A DNA stretch of 64,000 nucleotides from Nisaea nitritireducens (GCF_014904795.1 NZ_JACZFS010000009.1:1-64000), one strand, 5' to 3'; shown: positions 27,692-37,267, numbered from the stretch's first letter. Notes: a model not told the origin generated them from the letters alone. Numbers and translations: made by a program.

Positions 27692-29035
27692 ATGTCGGTC
27701 GATCTTAAATCCTGGATCAGTGAAAGACGGATTACGGAAGTCGAATGCATGGTTTCGGACCATGCCGGCATTCCCCGCGGCAAGATCCTGCCCGCGGCGA
27801 AATTCCTGGACGGGATAGGAGAACGCGGTCTGCGTCTGCCGGAGGCTATCTTCGGTCAGGATGTGACTGGCAGCTACATCGAGGAAAAAGACCTCGACCC
27901 ACGACGGAGCGACATTTTTCTGGCACCGCAGGCGGATACGATACGGGTGGTGCCCTGGTACAAGGAACCGACGGCCCAGATCATCAACGACGCCTATTAT
28001 CAGGATGGTCGTCCGGTCGATATCGCGCCGCGCATGGTGCTGAAAAAGATTCTGCAACTCTATGCCGACAAGGGCTGGCGGCCGGTGGTCGCGCCCGAGC
28101 TTGAATTCTTCCTCGTCAAGGTGAACCCGGACCCGGATTATCCGCTCGAGCCGCCGGTTGGTCGTTCAGGGCGTCCGGAGACCGCACGCCAGGCCTTCGG
28201 CATCGACGCGGTGAACGAGTTCGATCCGCTTTTCGAGGATATCTACGATTACTGCGAGGCGCAGGAGATCGATGTCGATACGCTGAGCCATGAGGCGGGC
28301 GCGGCGCAGATGGAGATCAACTTCAACCACGGCGACGCGCTCGCTCTTGCGGACCAGACCTTCCTGTTCAAACGGACAGTGCGGCAGGCGGCGCTGGATC
28401 ACGGCGTCTATGCGACCTTCATGGCAAAACCCATGCAGGACGAGCCTGGTAGCGCGATGCATGTGCATCAGAGTCTTTACGGCGTGAGCAGCGGCCGGAA
28501 TCTCTTCGCGAATGAGGATGGCAGCCATTCAGAGGATTTTCTGCATTTCATCGGCGGTCTGCAGAAATACCTTCCGGCGGCACTGCCGTTTCTTGCTCCG
28601 TATGTGAATTCCTACCGCCGCCTGATACCAGACAGCGATGCGCCGATAAACATGCACTGGGGTGTCGATAACCGGACCACCGGTCTGCGGGTGCCGATTT
28701 CGCCACCGAACCAGCGACGGGTGGAAAACCGGGTCGCCGGTGCGGACGTCAATCCGTACCTGGCAATGGCAGCGTCCCTGGCCTGCGGTTATCTCGGCCT
28801 AGTCGAGAAGATCGAGCCCTCGGCACCGATCGATACCAGCGCCTATTCGCTTGCCGCAAAACTGCCGCGCCATCTGGAAGATGCTCTGTTGCGGTTGAAC
28901 CGGGCCAAGCCGCTAAAGGAAATCATGGGGCAGCGTTTTGTCGACGTCTTCACGTCTGTGAAGCTGGCGGAATCTGCGGCCTATCAGAAGGTCATCAGCG
29001 CCTGGGAACGGGAATATTTGCTCCTTAATGTCTGA
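27692..29035 (+). CDS. Glutamine synthetase-family ligase (gamma-glutamylpolyamine synthetase-like)
   Basis: This 447-residue protein belongs to the glutamine synthetase fold, in the shorter PuuA-like group. The N-terminus reads VECMVSDHAGIPRGK; the ATP/metal segments HEAGAAQMEINF near residue 210, AMHVHQSLYG near residue 255 and NRTTGLRVP near residue 330 are present. PuuA-type enzymes attach glutamate to an amine such as putrescine. I took ATG 27692 since the homologous N-terminus begins there. Its end overlaps the hydrolase gene by 8 bp, and a PuuB-like oxidase lies divergently upstream, which supports an amine-degrading role. Confidence 0.88.
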   Translation: MSVDLKSWISERRITEVECMVSDHAGIPRGKILPAAKFLDGIGERGLRLPEAIFGQDVTGSYIEEKDLDPRRSDIFLAPQADTIRVVPWYKEPTAQIINDAYYQDGRPVDIAPRMVLKKILQLYADKGWRPVVAPELEFFLVKVNPDPDYPLEPPVGRSGRPETARQAFGIDAVNEFDPLFEDIYDYCEAQEIDVDTLSHEAGAAQMEINFNHGDALALADQTFLFKRTVRQAALDHGVYATFMAKPMQDEPGSAMHVHQSLYGVSSGRNLFANEDGSHSEDFLHFIGGLQKYLPAALPFLAPYVNSYRRLIPDSDAPINMHWGVDNRTTGLRVPISPPNQRRVENRVAGADVNPYLAMAASLACGYLGLVEKIEPSAPIDTSAYSLAAKLPRHLEDALLRLNRAKPLKEIMGQRFVDVFTSVKLAESAAYQKVISAWEREYLLLNV

Positions 29036-29987
29036 TGTGAGTGATCTGGGCCCGGTCCCGACCGTCGAAAGCACCGGCGGTTCCGTAGAATTTCCCGAGA
29101 TGGCGGACGGGGTCCGGATTCGCATCGCCCGGTTCCCTGCTCCGGCGGGGAAATCGGCGGGTACGGTCCTGATGTTGTCGGGATTTACCGAGTTCATCGA
29201 GAAGGGGCTGGAAAGCATTGCCGCCCTGCATGAGCGCGGCTACGGCGTCATCACGTTCGACTGGCGCGGGCAGGGGCTTTCAGACCGGTTACTGCCGCAC
29301 CGCCGCAAGGGCCATATCCCCGACATGCAGCACTTCCTCAATGATCTGGAAGAAGTCTTGCGAATAACCCGGCTCGCGGAAATGCCAGGCCCGCACGTTA
29401 TCATGGGGCATTCCATGGGCGGACATCTGGCCCTGCGCGCGGCACACGATCACCCGGAACTCTTCGAACGGGCGGTCCTGTGCGCGCCGATGGCCGATAT
29501 TCTAACCGGGACCTGGCCGCGAGCGGTTGCCTATGGCCTGGCTAAAACGGCGGTTCGTCTCGGACTGGGGGAACGTTTCGTTCCCGGAGCCGGGCCTTAT
29601 GTGCCTGGTCAGATGCGCTTCGAAAACAATCCGCTGACAACGGATAGAGCCCGCTTCGATCGCATTCATGAACAGATCGAGATCAACCCGGATGTTGCCC
29701 TCGGTGGGCCGACGTTCGCCTGGGTCTATTCGGCGTTCCGGTCAATACGGCTGGTCAAGCGTCCATCCTATCTGTCGCACATCCGTATCCCGGTGCTGAT
29801 CCTGAGCGCCGGGCTGGAGAAGATCGTGAGCAATGCGGGGCAGCGGGAGGTGGCGGCGATGCTGCCGGATGCGCGGCTCGTCAGTTTTGCCGAAGGCGCG
29901 CATGAGCTTTTGCTGGAACGCGATGCGGTTCGGCACGCAGTCTGGGCCGAGATCGACAGGTTTCTTGTGGGGGCTGCCACAACCTGA
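29028..29987 (+). CDS. Alpha/beta hydrolase, lysophospholipase/monoacylglycerol lipase-like
   Basis: A 319-residue alpha/beta hydrolase of the PldB-like group. Residues 47-56 (LMLSGFTEFI) form the first strand and oxyanion region, FDWRGQGLSDR (78-88) is typical of the group, and the nucleophile is S129 in GHSMGGH. The C-terminal GAHELLLERD carries the catalytic His. The start overlaps the GS-like gene by 8 bp, so the two are translated together. Its part in amine use, if any, is not evident. Confidence 0.85.
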   Translation: MSDVSDLGPVPTVESTGGSVEFPEMADGVRIRIARFPAPAGKSAGTVLMLSGFTEFIEKGLESIAALHERGYGVITFDWRGQGLSDRLLPHRRKGHIPDMQHFLNDLEEVLRITRLAEMPGPHVIMGHSMGGHLALRAAHDHPELFERAVLCAPMADILTGTWPRAVAYGLAKTAVRLGLGERFVPGAGPYVPGQMRFENNPLTTDRARFDRIHEQIEINPDVALGGPTFAWVYSAFRSIRLVKRPSYLSHIRIPVLILSAGLEKIVSNAGQREVAAMLPDARLVSFAEGAHELLLERDAVRHAVWAEIDRFLVGAATT

Positions 29988-30078
29988 ACTCCTTCCCACC
30001 ATAGCTGTGGTTTTCACTCGCCGGAGAGCATGATTAGATGCTGCCGGGACACAAGAATTCCGGTTCAGAGGAAACGCC

Positions 30079-30261
30079 ATGCTTCTTATCGAGCGTCTTT
30101 TTGCCAGTTTCACCATCTGGCTCTGTAACCTTTGCGATGTGACGCAGGCCGATGTCGACCGGCACAAGGAGCAGGAATTCGGGATTAAAGCCGTGCCGCA
30201 CCATGCCGAGAGCCTGGAAGCGGCAAACGGGACTCAGCTTGTAGTGCGGTTCCGGAAATAA
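30079..30261 (+). CDS. Small hypothetical protein, 60 residues
   Basis: A short ORF with a good ribosome site (agaggaaac) encodes a 60-residue protein. The first 20 residues, MLLIERLFASFTIWLCNLCD, are hydrophobic and contain two cysteines; the rest is polar and ends in a basic tail. It could be a membrane-anchored peptide or an amphipathic helix. I do not recognise a family. It lies 91 bp after the hydrolase gene and is convergent with the AbrB-family gene. Confidence 0.5.
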   Translation: MLLIERLFASFTIWLCNLCDVTQADVDRHKEQEFGIKAVPHHAESLEAANGTQLVVRFRK

Positions 30262-30295
30262 GCTGCGTGACTTCCGAAGACGCTCTCCGCCCAGG

Positions 30296-31405
30296 TCAGA
30301 ACCAACGCCGGATCAGCCGGAAGGCGAGCGGTGCCAAGATGACGATGAAGGCGATGCGGAACAGATGATGGGTGGCTACGAACGCCACATCCTGCCCGAT
30401 GCCAAGCGCCACCATGCTCATCTCCGCGAGCCCGCCAGGAGCATATGCCAGCACCAGCACGTACCAGGGCAGACCGGTGATATCCTGCAGCAGGAAACCG
30501 GCGCCAACAGCGGTAACCAGCAGAATGACCGAGGCGCCGAAAGAGGTGCGGATGATCTTCAGCACCTCGCTCACGGCCGTGCCGGCGAAGCGGCAGCCGA
30601 CGCCGGTTCCAAGCACGACCTGTGCGGCGGCCACGAGCATGCTGGGGGGCGCGCTTTTGCTCAGGCCTGTCAGGTGGACAGCCATGCTCAGTACCATGGC
30701 GCCGAGCAGTGGGGCGGCCGGCAGTTTCAGGCGGATGGCGATGATCGGTCCAATAACTGCGCAACCCGCCATGAAGGCCCATTCATGGAGCGGCAGATCA
30801 AATCCGGAGCCCGGCGGCAGCATGCCTGGTTGCGGGTGGTAGCCGCCGAACATCCGGAACAGGAACGGGATGATCATCACCACGATCAGGATGCGGGAGG
30901 CATGGGTCAGGGCAATGACCCTTTCATCGCCGCCCATCGCCTTGCCGACGATCACCATCTCGTTGAGGCCTCCGGGCGAGGAGGAGAAATAGGCGGTTAC
31001 GGGGTCGTACCGGGCGAAGCGACGGAGAAAGACCAGAACGAGGAACAGGGCGACGACGCCATAGACCAGCAGGCCGGTCACCGAGATGGCCCACTTTCCG
31101 ATATGGTCGAGCAGAGCCGGTGAGAAAGCGCTGCCGAGCATGACACCAAGAACGGCAACCATGGCCATGCGCACGAATGAAGGCAGGCCGATATTCAGGC
31201 CGGCAATCGAGCACACGGTGGTTGCGACCATCGCCCCCATCATCCAGGGCAGGGGCAGTTTCAGGTAAGCAAAGAGGAACCCGCCCGCAGTTCCGATGGC
31301 GAGGGCCAGAAGAGCGCTTGCCAGACCGTTCGGCTTTTTCTCTTTTTGATCGGGGTCGTTGGCTGAATCGGATTCGGAGGCGTCAGGCGCTTTGGGGTCG
31401 GTCAA
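30296..31405 (-). CDS. AbrB-family membrane protein (ammonia-monooxygenase-regulator type)
   Basis: This 369-residue protein has a charged 26-residue head followed by about ten membrane segments in two internal repeats. The repeated pattern is LPLPWMMGAM (near residue 51) and LPAAPLLGAM (near residue 230), the mark of the AbrB duplication membrane family. Databases often label these proteins as ammonia monooxygenase or AbrB regulator, but the sequence shows an integral membrane protein, probably a transporter. It stands 80 bp before the aspartoacylase-like gene on the same strand. Confidence 0.82.
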   Translation of the reverse strand: MTDPKAPDASESDSANDPDQKEKKPNGLASALLALAIGTAGGFLFAYLKLPLPWMMGAMVATTVCSIAGLNIGLPSFVRMAMVAVLGVMLGSAFSPALLDHIGKWAISVTGLLVYGVVALFLVLVFLRRFARYDPVTAYFSSSPGGLNEMVIVGKAMGGDERVIALTHASRILIVVMIIPFLFRMFGGYHPQPGMLPPGSGFDLPLHEWAFMAGCAVIGPIIAIRLKLPAAPLLGAMVLSMAVHLTGLSKSAPPSMLVAAAQVVLGTGVGCRFAGTAVSEVLKIIRTSFGASVILLVTAVGAGFLLQDITGLPWYVLVLAYAPGGLAEMSMVALGIGQDVAFVATHHLFRIAFIVILAPLAFRLIRRWF

Positions 31406-31485
31406 TTCATGATTCGCTTCGGCGGTGGCCGAACGCTTTCTTGCATATCGGGGCAGGACTTCAATCTTAGAGCAGTTCGTTGTCT

Positions 31486-32460
31486 CTATTCAACAAATCG
31501 ACCGAGCCTGACCGCTGTCAGGCCGGGGCTAAGGCGCCGCGAAGGCATGACGAGGACGCAATTGTCATGCGGCGTTTGTATGGGTTTGTCTCCGTCGAGG
31601 CCAATTTCCGTTCCCGCGTCGGGAATGACTTCCATGCCGATATAGTCGTCGTGGAAATGGAAGGACTCCGTCGTGACCGTAATTAGATCTGTGATCTCGA
31701 TGACGGTTTGCGTCGTCGGGACGGGCATGGAGACATGCCGTTCCAGGGTATCGTCATTGATCATTTCCATGGCGTGCAGGAAGCGGTAGGTGACGTCGAT
31801 CGCGACCGTCGCTGCGGAGCGAGACCAATGCTGGCCGCATTCGACCAGCAGGGAGCTGCGCGGGTTTTCCGGATCGTCGAAAAAGTCGTAATCGCGCATC
31901 CTGCGGCCGGAAGCATGACCCGCATCGAGAACGACAAGGCCCGGCGTACCGACTTTCTGGGCAAGCAACCGGCCTTTGCCGTGCCGTCCGGCCAGAACCA
32001 GCGGTTCGGTCGCGTTCTGCATGGAGTGAATATCGAGAAGGAAGTCCGCTTCATCCACGATCGGGCGGATTTCGCGGGCGCGGGCCCTCTCGAGGCTGCG
32101 GGTGCCGCCATCCAGGGTATCGAGGTCCCAGACCCGGTTGAAATCCTCGTCGATGAATCTGGAGAAGGCCGGATAGTCGGCCCGGAATTCGGCATTCGCG
32201 GCCACGTTGCAGAAGCCGAGCGTGAGCGATCCGACGAGCGGGCGGATATCGTTCCGGAACAGATGATCCAATGCGATTGCGCCACAAAGCTCGTTGCCGT
32301 GAACCAGGGCGGTGATCAGAGTTTTCGGGCCGGGGAGCCCGGATTCGAACGTGGTGAAATAAGGTACATTCCGGTTGCCGTCGCGGTAGGCGGAAATGTC
32401 CGGTGCCACTAATTCCACGGGATAGTGGTTCAGGCGGGTCGCCGAGGCTACGTCAGACAT
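31486..32460 (-). CDS. Succinylglutamate desuccinylase/aspartoacylase-family deacylase
   Basis: A 324-residue zinc carboxypeptidase-fold deacylase. The zinc pair lies in ALVHGNELCG (H54, E57), a third ligand in LLDIHSMQNA near residue 140, and SSLLVECGQHW supplies the catalytic Glu. The family removes acyl groups from acylated amino acids such as N-succinylglutamate or N-acetylaspartate. It is divergent from the peptide-transporter operon, with a 220-bp spacer, so it may act on imported acyl-amino acids; that link is an inference. Confidence 0.84.
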   Translation of the reverse strand: MSDVASATRLNHYPVELVAPDISAYRDGNRNVPYFTTFESGLPGPKTLITALVHGNELCGAIALDHLFRNDIRPLVGSLTLGFCNVAANAEFRADYPAFSRFIDEDFNRVWDLDTLDGGTRSLERARAREIRPIVDEADFLLDIHSMQNATEPLVLAGRHGKGRLLAQKVGTPGLVVLDAGHASGRRMRDYDFFDDPENPRSSLLVECGQHWSRSAATVAIDVTYRFLHAMEMINDDTLERHVSMPVPTTQTVIEITDLITVTTESFHFHDDYIGMEVIPDAGTEIGLDGDKPIQTPHDNCVLVMPSRRLSPGLTAVRLGRFVE

Positions 32461-32680
32461 ACGCGACTTCCTTGATCGGTGCGCTCTGAGCTGGCAACCG
32501 GATTACCCTATGATGGTAAACCGAAGACTTTCCCGGCGGCAAGTTGCCTGGACCTGGTTTGATGCATCCAGCGCTCTTGCCGCATCTCCCTTTATGAGCC
32601 ATTCTTCCCGGATCAAATGGCACTCGGCAGGTATCAAGCCGGGGCAAAATCAAATTGTGATTTTTGAACAGGAGGCAGGG

Positions 32681-34288
32681 ATGAAGGCACTGCGCAAGCT
32701 AGGCCTTGCGGCCGTGGCGTTGTCCGCGATGACCGCAAATGTGATGGCGGCCGATATCGTTATTGGTATCCGGTCCGAGCCGTCTTCAATGGACCCGTAT
32801 TTCCACAACCTGACGCCGAACAATGGCATGATCGGGCATGTGTTTACGCGGCTTGTAGGCTTTGACGAACAGCAGCAGCTGTTCCCGAGCATCGCTGAAT
32901 CGTGGAAAACGATCAACGATACGACCTGGGAAATCAAGCTGCGCAAAGGCTTGAAATTTCATGACGGTTCCGACCTGACGGTCGACGACGTGATTTATTC
33001 TTTCGAGCGCGCCGATGGTTATGAAGGCGGCAATTCCAGCTTCCGGACCTATACCAAGGGCAAGAAGCTGGTGAAGGTCGATGACCATACCCTGCACATC
33101 GTCACCGAAAAGCCGTACCCGTTGATGCCGAACGATCTGACCACAGTCATGATCATGTCCGCGGACGCTAAAGGCACGGACAGCTCCGGCAAGAACAAGG
33201 GCATCTCCGCCAAGGATTTCAACGACGGCACCGCGACCATCGGGTCCGGCCCGTACAAGTTCGTCGAATGGAAGAAGGGTGAGCAGCTCGTCCTTGAGAA
33301 GTTCGACGGCTATGTTGGCCCGATCGCCCAGCCCTGGGACAAGGTCACCTTCAAGTTCATCAAGTCCGAGCCGGCCCGCGTTGCGGCCCTGCTTGCTGGT
33401 GACGTTGACGCGATCGACAACGTTCCGACGATCGATGTCGAGCGTCTGAAGAAAGACCCGCGAGTCACTCTCAGCTCCGGTATCTCCAACCGGGTGATCT
33501 ATCTCCACATGGATCAGTTCCGTGAGGACTCGCCGTTTGTGACCGGCAAGGACGGCAGCAAGATCAAGAACCCGCTGCTGGATCCGCGTGTCCGCAAGGC
33601 TCTGTCCAAGATGATCAACCGCAAGGCGATCGTTAAGCGGGTGATGGAAGACGTCGCTATTCCGGCCGGTCAGCTGTTGCCGGAAGGTTTCTTCGGTGTG
33701 TCTCCGAACCTCAAGGTCGAGGAATATGATCCGGCCGGGGCGAAGAAGCTGCTGGCGGAAGCCGGTTATCCGGATGGCTTTGCTCTGACCGTGCATGGTC
33801 CGAACGATCGCTACATCAACGATGCGAAAATTCTGGAAGCGATCGGTCAGCTGTTCACCGGTAACGGTATCCCGACCAAGGTCGTGACCATGACCAAGAA
33901 CGTCTTCTTCAAGCGGGCCTCCTCGGGCGCTGAAGGCCTGCCGGAGTTCAGCCTTGTGCTGGTTGGCTGGGGTTCGGGCACCGGTGAAGCCTCCTCGCCG
34001 CTGAAATCTCTGCTGGCAACGCATGACAAGTCGAAGGGTATGGGCGCCTCCAACCGTGGTCGTCACGCCAACCCGAAGATGGATCAGATGCTGCTTGAGG
34101 CGCTGGCAACCGTGGACGATGCCAAGCGTGGTGAGCTTCTCGCCAAGGCAACGGACATCGGCATCGGTGAAGATCAGGGCATCATCCCGTTGCACTATCA
34201 GGTCAATACATGGGCCACGAAGAAGGGCCTGAAATATATTCCGCGCACTGACGAGCGTACGCTCGCTACCGATTATGTGATGGAATAA
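32681..34288 (+). CDS. Peptide/oligopeptide ABC transporter substrate-binding protein
   Basis: This 535-residue protein is an extracellular solute-binding protein of family 5 (DppA/OppA type). A signal peptide of about 23 residues (MKALRKLGLAAVALSAM... cut near VMA-AD) targets it to the periplasm. Typical segments are IGIRSEPSSMDPYF, WEIKLRKGLKFHDG and DPRVRKALSKMINRKAI. I chose ATG 32681 since ggaggcaggg lies just before it; the open frame extends upstream without signal-peptide features. It heads a five-gene transporter operon, and a strong hairpin lies between it and the first permease gene. Confidence 0.93.
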   Translation: MKALRKLGLAAVALSAMTANVMAADIVIGIRSEPSSMDPYFHNLTPNNGMIGHVFTRLVGFDEQQQLFPSIAESWKTINDTTWEIKLRKGLKFHDGSDLTVDDVIYSFERADGYEGGNSSFRTYTKGKKLVKVDDHTLHIVTEKPYPLMPNDLTTVMIMSADAKGTDSSGKNKGISAKDFNDGTATIGSGPYKFVEWKKGEQLVLEKFDGYVGPIAQPWDKVTFKFIKSEPARVAALLAGDVDAIDNVPTIDVERLKKDPRVTLSSGISNRVIYLHMDQFREDSPFVTGKDGSKIKNPLLDPRVRKALSKMINRKAIVKRVMEDVAIPAGQLLPEGFFGVSPNLKVEEYDPAGAKKLLAEAGYPDGFALTVHGPNDRYINDAKILEAIGQLFTGNGIPTKVVTMTKNVFFKRASSGAEGLPEFSLVLVGWGSGTGEASSPLKSLLATHDKSKGMGASNRGRHANPKMDQMLLEALATVDDAKRGELLAKATDIGIGEDQGIIPLHYQVNTWATKKGLKYIPRTDERTLATDYVME

Positions 34289-34304
34289 AAGAAACTATTG
34301 AATA

Positions 34305-34330
34305 GCAGCCGGGCCAGGTGGCCCGGCTGC
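34305..34330 (+). terminator. Intercistronic hairpin after the substrate-binding protein gene
   Basis: gcagccgggcc and ggcccggctgc form a perfect 11-bp, very GC-rich stem with a 4-base loop (aggt). It lies 17 bp past the binding-protein stop and 32 bp before the permease start. No long T-run follows, so full termination is doubtful. Hairpins in this position in ABC operons commonly protect the upstream message from 3' decay or cause partial termination, giving more binding protein than permease. Confidence 0.75.
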
Positions 34331-34361
34331 GTTCTTCAACATGCTGGTGTCGGGATAAAGA

Positions 34362-35339
34362 ATGACCGTGTTCGTCATTCGCCGCCTTTTGCAGGCGGCT
34401 CTTGTTGTGCTCATTATGTCGCTGCTGGTGTTCGGCGGCGTGTTTCTCGTCGGGGATCCGGTCGAGATGCTGGTCGCGGATGACGCGGATCAGGCAGAGC
34501 GCGAAATGATGATCAAGTCCATGGGACTCGATCTGCCGTTCTATCTCCAATATTTGCGGTTCATAGGCAATGCGCTGCAAGGGGACATGGGGAATTCCTT
34601 CGTGTTCCAGGAATCCGCGATGCACCTGATCGCAGAGCGCATGCCGGCGACGTTCGAGCTGGCTTTCGCCGCGTTGTTCATTGCGGTGGTCCTGGGTATT
34701 CCGCTCGGTATCTATGCCGGCCTGAACGCCAATTCCTGGATTTCCAAGACCATCATGACGAGCTCGATCCTCGGCTTCAGTCTGCCGACCTTCTGGGTCG
34801 GTATCATGATGATCCTGTTCTTTGCCGTCATCATGGGCTGGCTGCCGTCCTCCGGACGAGGCGACACCGTGAATGTGTTCGGCATTCCAATAAGTTTGCT
34901 CACGCTCGATGGCCTGTCGCACATGCTATTGCCTGCGGTCAATCTGGCGCTCTTCAAATTGTCGATGGTGATCCGCCTGGCCCGTGCCGGAACCCGTGAG
35001 GTGGTGCACCAGGATTACATCAAGTTCGCCCGGGCCAAGGGGCTCAGCGATACACGCATTATCGGCGTGCATTTGTTCAAGAACATCATGATCCCCGTGG
35101 TGACCGTACTCGGGCTTGAGTTCGGCGGTCTGGTCGCGTTTTCGGTTGTCACCGAAACCGTGTTCGCCTGGCCGGGCATGGGCAAGCTGCTGATCGACTC
35201 CATCAACTTCCTCGACCGCCCTGTGATCGTCGCCTACCTGATGTTCGTCGTTGTGCTGTTCGTCTGTATCAACCTTATCGTCGACGTACTCTATTCGGTG
35301 CTTGATCCGCGTGTCCGTCTTCAGGAGATGAAGTCATGA
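34362..35339 (+). CDS. Peptide ABC transporter permease (DppB-like)
   Basis: A 325-residue inner-membrane permease with six predicted membrane segments and the DppB-type N-terminal segment VIRRLLQAALVVLIMSLLVF. The cytoplasmic EAA-like loop is VHQDYIKFARAKGLSDTRII, which contacts the ATPases. Its stop overlaps the next permease start by 4 bp (ATGA), so the two halves of the channel are translated together. It forms a heterodimer with the following gene product. Confidence 0.94.
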   Translation: MTVFVIRRLLQAALVVLIMSLLVFGGVFLVGDPVEMLVADDADQAEREMMIKSMGLDLPFYLQYLRFIGNALQGDMGNSFVFQESAMHLIAERMPATFELAFAALFIAVVLGIPLGIYAGLNANSWISKTIMTSSILGFSLPTFWVGIMMILFFAVIMGWLPSSGRGDTVNVFGIPISLLTLDGLSHMLLPAVNLALFKLSMVIRLARAGTREVVHQDYIKFARAKGLSDTRIIGVHLFKNIMIPVVTVLGLEFGGLVAFSVVTETVFAWPGMGKLLIDSINFLDRPVIVAYLMFVVVLFVCINLIVDVLYSVLDPRVRLQEMKS

Positions 35340-36271
35340 GCGCCGTTCAGGAAAATGCAGCTAACGGCGGTGCGGGACAGAGCCAGTCCGCCGTCGAAGT
35401 CGAAACACCGTTCCGCCGGTTCGTCGCCGATTATATGGAAAACAAGATCGCCGTTTTCGGCCTGGTCAGCGTTTTTCTTGTTGTTCTGATAGCGTTATTC
35501 GGCCCGCTCATTGCGCCGACCGATCCGTATGACCTCGCGTCCGTCACGTTCATGGACAACAAGCTTGCTCCGGGTGAGCAAATGGGCAGTGGGGTTACCG
35601 CCCTGCTTGGCACCGACGGTCTCGGCCGGGACATGGTCAGTGCCATGATCTACGGCTTGCGGATCAGTCTCGGTGTCGGTATCGGCAGCGGTATCATCGC
35701 GTTGCTGATCGGGGTGACTTTCGGTCTGTGCGCTGCTTATTTCGGCGGCAAGGTCGATACCGTGATCATGCGTATCGTCGATATCCAGCTGAGCTTCCCG
35801 GCGATCCTTGTGGCGCTGGTGCTGTTGGCGACCCTGGGCAAGGGCGTGGACAAGATCATCGCCGCGCTTGTCGTCGTGCAGTGGGCCTACTATGCGCGAA
35901 CCGTGCGCGGCTCCGCTCTGGTGGAGCGACGGCGTGAGTATATCGAGGCGGCAACCTGTCTCGGCCTGTCCAAGCCGCGGGTGATTTTCCGGCATATGCT
36001 GCCGAACTGCCTGCCGCCCCTGATCGTCGTTGCCACCATGCAGGTGGCGCATGCGATCTCGCTGGAAGCGACCCTGTCCTTCCTCGGACTCGGGCTGCCG
36101 GTGACGGAACCGTCGCTTGGGCTGCTGATCGCAAACGGGTTCGAATACATCATGAGCGGTATGTACTGGATCAGCGTCTATCCCGGGCTGGCCCTGCTGT
36201 TCACGATCGTAACAATCAATCTTGTCGGCGATCGTCTGCGCGACGTTCTCAATCCCCGTCTTCAGAAGTAG
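35336..36271 (+). CDS. Peptide ABC transporter permease (DppC-like)
   Basis: This 311-residue protein is the second permease half. A polar 35-residue head precedes a hydrophobic helix and the DppC-type segment LLGTDGLGRDMVSAMIYGLRISL near residue 80-105. The EAA-like loop is RREYIEAATCLGLSKPRVIF. It should pair with the DppB-like subunit in the inner membrane to carry oligopeptides. The gene overlaps its partner by 4 bp and is followed after 11 bp by an ATPase gene. Confidence 0.94.
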   Translation: MSAVQENAANGGAGQSQSAVEVETPFRRFVADYMENKIAVFGLVSVFLVVLIALFGPLIAPTDPYDLASVTFMDNKLAPGEQMGSGVTALLGTDGLGRDMVSAMIYGLRISLGVGIGSGIIALLIGVTFGLCAAYFGGKVDTVIMRIVDIQLSFPAILVALVLLATLGKGVDKIIAALVVVQWAYYARTVRGSALVERRREYIEAATCLGLSKPRVIFRHMLPNCLPPLIVVATMQVAHAISLEATLSFLGLGLPVTEPSLGLLIANGFEYIMSGMYWISVYPGLALLFTIVTINLVGDRLRDVLNPRLQK

Positions 36272-36282
36272 GTCCAGGTCAG

Positions 36283-37263
36283 ATGAGCGATCAGGCGACC
36301 CTCGAGGTCCGTAATCTCCAGACCCATTTTTTCACCAAAGCCGGTGTAGTCAAAGCGGTCGACGACGTCAGTTTCTCCGTTGGCAAGGGCAAGATTCTCG
36401 GTCTCGTGGGCGAGTCCGGCTCCGGCAAGACGGTGACTGGGTTTTCAATTCTTGGACTGGTGGACGAGCCGGGCCGCGTGGTCGGGGGGGAAATCCTCTA
36501 CCGCGGGGAAAATCTCGTCGGTGCCAGCCAGGAGCGGATGCGGCAGTTGCGTGGCAACAACATTGCCATGATCTTCCAGGATCCGATGATGACGCTGAAC
36601 CCGGTCCTGCGTATCGACACGCAGATGATCGAGGCCATCAAGGCGCACCAGAAGGTGAGCGACGACGAAGCGCGCCAGCGCTGCCGCGATGCCCTCGGCC
36701 AGGTTGGCATTCCTGCACCGGAAGAGCGGCTGAAGAGTTATCCGCACCAATTCTCCGGCGGCATGCGTCAGCGCGTTGCGATTGCCATCGCGTTGCTGAA
36801 CAAGCCGGAACTGATTGTTGCGGACGAGCCGACCACGGCGCTCGATGTGACGATCCAGGGCCAGATCCTTTACGAGGTGCAGAAGCTCTGTGCGGAGACA
36901 GGCACGGCGATGATCTGGATTACCCACGATCTTTCCGTCGTTGCTGGGCTCGCGGATGAGGTGGCGGTGATGTATGCCGGCCGTGTGGTCGAATCCGGTG
37001 AGGTGGACGGCGTGCTGGACGCGCCACAACACCCTTACACGGCGGGCCTGATTGGGTCCGTACCGAGCCGGAACGCGCGCGGCAAGCGCCTGCAACAAAT
37101 TCCGGGCATGACGCCGTCACTGCTCAATCTGCCGGTCGGTTGTGCCTTCAAGACACGCTGCAGCTATTCCACTCCGGTTTGCGAGGCCGCGCCGGTTCTG
37201 TCCGAGGTTGCCGGGGGCCGACAGGTCCGGTGCCATCATCCGCTCGCGACTGAGGCGGTCTAG
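36283..37263 (+). CDS. Peptide ABC transporter ATPase (DppD-like)
   Basis: A 326-residue ABC ATPase. Walker A is GESGSGKT near residue 42, the signature is FSGGMRQRVAIA, and Walker B is LIVADEPTTALD. The C-terminal oligopeptide-transporter extension has CAFKTRCSYSTPVC, a cysteine cluster that in DppD/OppD proteins can bind a [4Fe-4S] centre. It works with the following ATPase to drive the two permeases. The next gene begins 4 bp after its stop. Confidence 0.94.
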   Translation: MSDQATLEVRNLQTHFFTKAGVVKAVDDVSFSVGKGKILGLVGESGSGKTVTGFSILGLVDEPGRVVGGEILYRGENLVGASQERMRQLRGNNIAMIFQDPMMTLNPVLRIDTQMIEAIKAHQKVSDDEARQRCRDALGQVGIPAPEERLKSYPHQFSGGMRQRVAIAIALLNKPELIVADEPTTALDVTIQGQILYEVQKLCAETGTAMIWITHDLSVVAGLADEVAVMYAGRVVESGEVDGVLDAPQHPYTAGLIGSVPSRNARGKRLQQIPGMTPSLLNLPVGCAFKTRCSYSTPVCEAAPVLSEVAGGRQVRCHHPLATEAV

Positions 37264-37267
37264 ACCC

